Shown here: piece after piece, positions 63,758 to 64,000 of the stretch | Layout: each line of letters starts with the position of its first letter | Numbering within the stretch: position 1 is the stretch's first letter | From: Gilvimarinus gilvus | GTDB taxonomy: Bacteria; Pseudomonadota; Gammaproteobacteria; Pseudomonadales; Cellvibrionaceae | Length of the DNA stretch: 64,000 nt | Assembly: GCF_030518155.1 (NCBI RefSeq) | Contig: NZ_JAULRU010000823.1 | Coordinates: forward strand, 186,001-250,000 | Reading direction: 5' to 3' | Position numbers and translations under genes: made by a program | The notes under the pieces: model-generated | Told to the model about the DNA's origin: nothing | The model's database searches: none | Seen by the model: the letters and a program-made list of their open reading frames with translations, nothing else

Positions 63758-63785
63758 AGCCGTTAGCCGTTAGCCGTTAGCCGTT
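63758..63785. repeat. tandem heptamer repeat (AGCCGTT)4
   Basis: Four perfect copies of AGCCGTT in a row cover the end of the AraC-type gene, whose TAA stop (63777-63779) lies inside the array. Copy-number change would not shift the stop position inside the repeat, so phase variation of the frame is unlikely. Confidence 0.85.
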
Positions 63786-64000
63786 AACCAATATTTTCTG
63801 ATCCAGCGGCGCTTTGCGAAACTGGGTCGGCGTCAATCCGGTGCGCTCTTTAAACAGACGATAGAAAGTATTCTTATTGTTAAAGCCTGCCTCATAGGCC
63901 AATTCGACGATTGGCATAGCCGGCTCAAGACGCAACAGACGCAGCGCTTCATCAAGCCGCATGCGGTTGATGTAGTCATAAAAACTCTGCTGCAGATAAT
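63777..64000 (-). CDS. AraC-family regulator, C-terminal part (cut by window edge)
   Basis: Seventy-four codons are seen; the gene starts beyond the right edge. The visible part is the second half of an AraC/XylS HTH: RMRLDEALRLL, then PIVELAYEAGFNNKNTFYRLFKE and TGLTPTQFRK, the classic helix-turn-helix 2. It ends ILVNG inside the heptamer repeats. It probably controls the esterase cluster that follows on the same strand. Confidence 0.88.
   Translation of the reverse strand, partial: YLQQSFYDYINRMRLDEALRLLRLEPAMPIVELAYEAGFNNKNTFYRLFKERTGLTPTQFRKAPLDQKILVNG

Noticed and set aside
63758-63785. CRISPR or phase-variable contingency locus
   Set aside because: Unit is seven bases with no spacers, and the stop codon lies inside the first copy.
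1-64000. tRNA, rRNA, prophage or integron genes
   Set aside because: Reading through the intergenic stretches showed no tRNA-like cloverleaf, rRNA signature, integrase or phage gene; a covariance search would be needed to exclude small RNA genes.

Overview
The window reads as a chromosome segment of a free-living, motile, aerobic gammaproteobacterium, with roughly even base composition and dense, mostly housekeeping genes. The best taxonomic clue is the block ABC-F ATPase - TIGR02444 protein - AlgP - FKBP isomerase - AlgQ/Rsd (32.9-39.1 kb), which resembles the alg locus I recall from Pseudomonas. Together with nirBD-cobA, uvrD-TRAP, tex and mutM this suggests a relative of Pseudomonas, possibly a marine Cellvibrionales-type genus. 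That placement is inference from gene content only. I see no rRNA, tRNA, phage, transposase or CRISPR array.

Layout. 0-4.5 kb (minus): the start of a GMP/IMP nucleotidase, then a MacA-like adaptor, two MacB-like permeases and a separate ATPase in one translationally coupled operon. 4.8-5.7 kb: nudE and a small protein. 5.7-8.5 kb (minus): moeA-moaB-moaA for molybdenum cofactor. 9.1-12.9 kb (plus): cobA-nirB-nirD for siroheme-dependent nitrite assimilation, behind an exact GG-N10-GC sigma-54 promoter with upstream GCACC/GGTGC half-sites. 13.2-21.5 kb: CsgG-like protein, HAD phosphatase, mutM, an orphan hydantoinase A, a lipase-like hydrolase, SIMPL and MgtC proteins and a glycosyltransferase. 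21.5-25.8 kb (minus): small proteins, then a YtrA-type operon (GntR repressor, ABC ATPase, permease, two uncharacterised envelope proteins). 26.0-28.3 kb: tex. 28.7-32.8 kb: a periplasmic binding protein coupled to a chemoreceptor, and a second chemoreceptor facing it.

32.9-39.1 kb is the alg-like block with a WD40 lipoprotein inserted. 39.2-44.7 kb holds a secreted FliL-domain protein, gshA, DinB and uvrD. A TRAP binding protein (44.8-46.0 kb, plus) is separated from the only TRAP permease genes (54.0-55.9 kb, minus). Between them lies an accessory-looking block that starts with a 130-bp MITE-like inverted-repeat element: an aminopeptidase-like hydrolase facing a LuxR regulator, a YcfL-like protein, a membrane protein, a TPR protein with a DesK/DesR-like two-component system behind matching palindromes, YceI-cytochrome b561, and YciA.

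56.0-64.0 kb: an M48 lipoprotein protease, a DUF4265 protein, yaaA, a CheY protein with an unusual C-terminal domain, guanine deaminase, two poorly known proteins, and a set of three secreted proteins (NTF2-like, double alpha/beta-barrel, esterase) beside an AraC regulator cut by the window edge.

Main themes are nitrogen assimilation (nir, cob, moa under likely NtrC control), envelope transport and sensing (three ABC systems, TRAP, two chemoreceptors, two-component system), and repair or stress (mutM, uvrD, yaaA, gshA, tex). No single undescribed system is evident. The strongest leads are the binding-protein/chemoreceptor pair, the YtrA-type operon with its two accessory proteins, the TPR-DesKR module with its candidate operators, the CheY protein with a possible PilZ-like tail, and the two hairpin elements sharing the core TTCAACAGCCTG.
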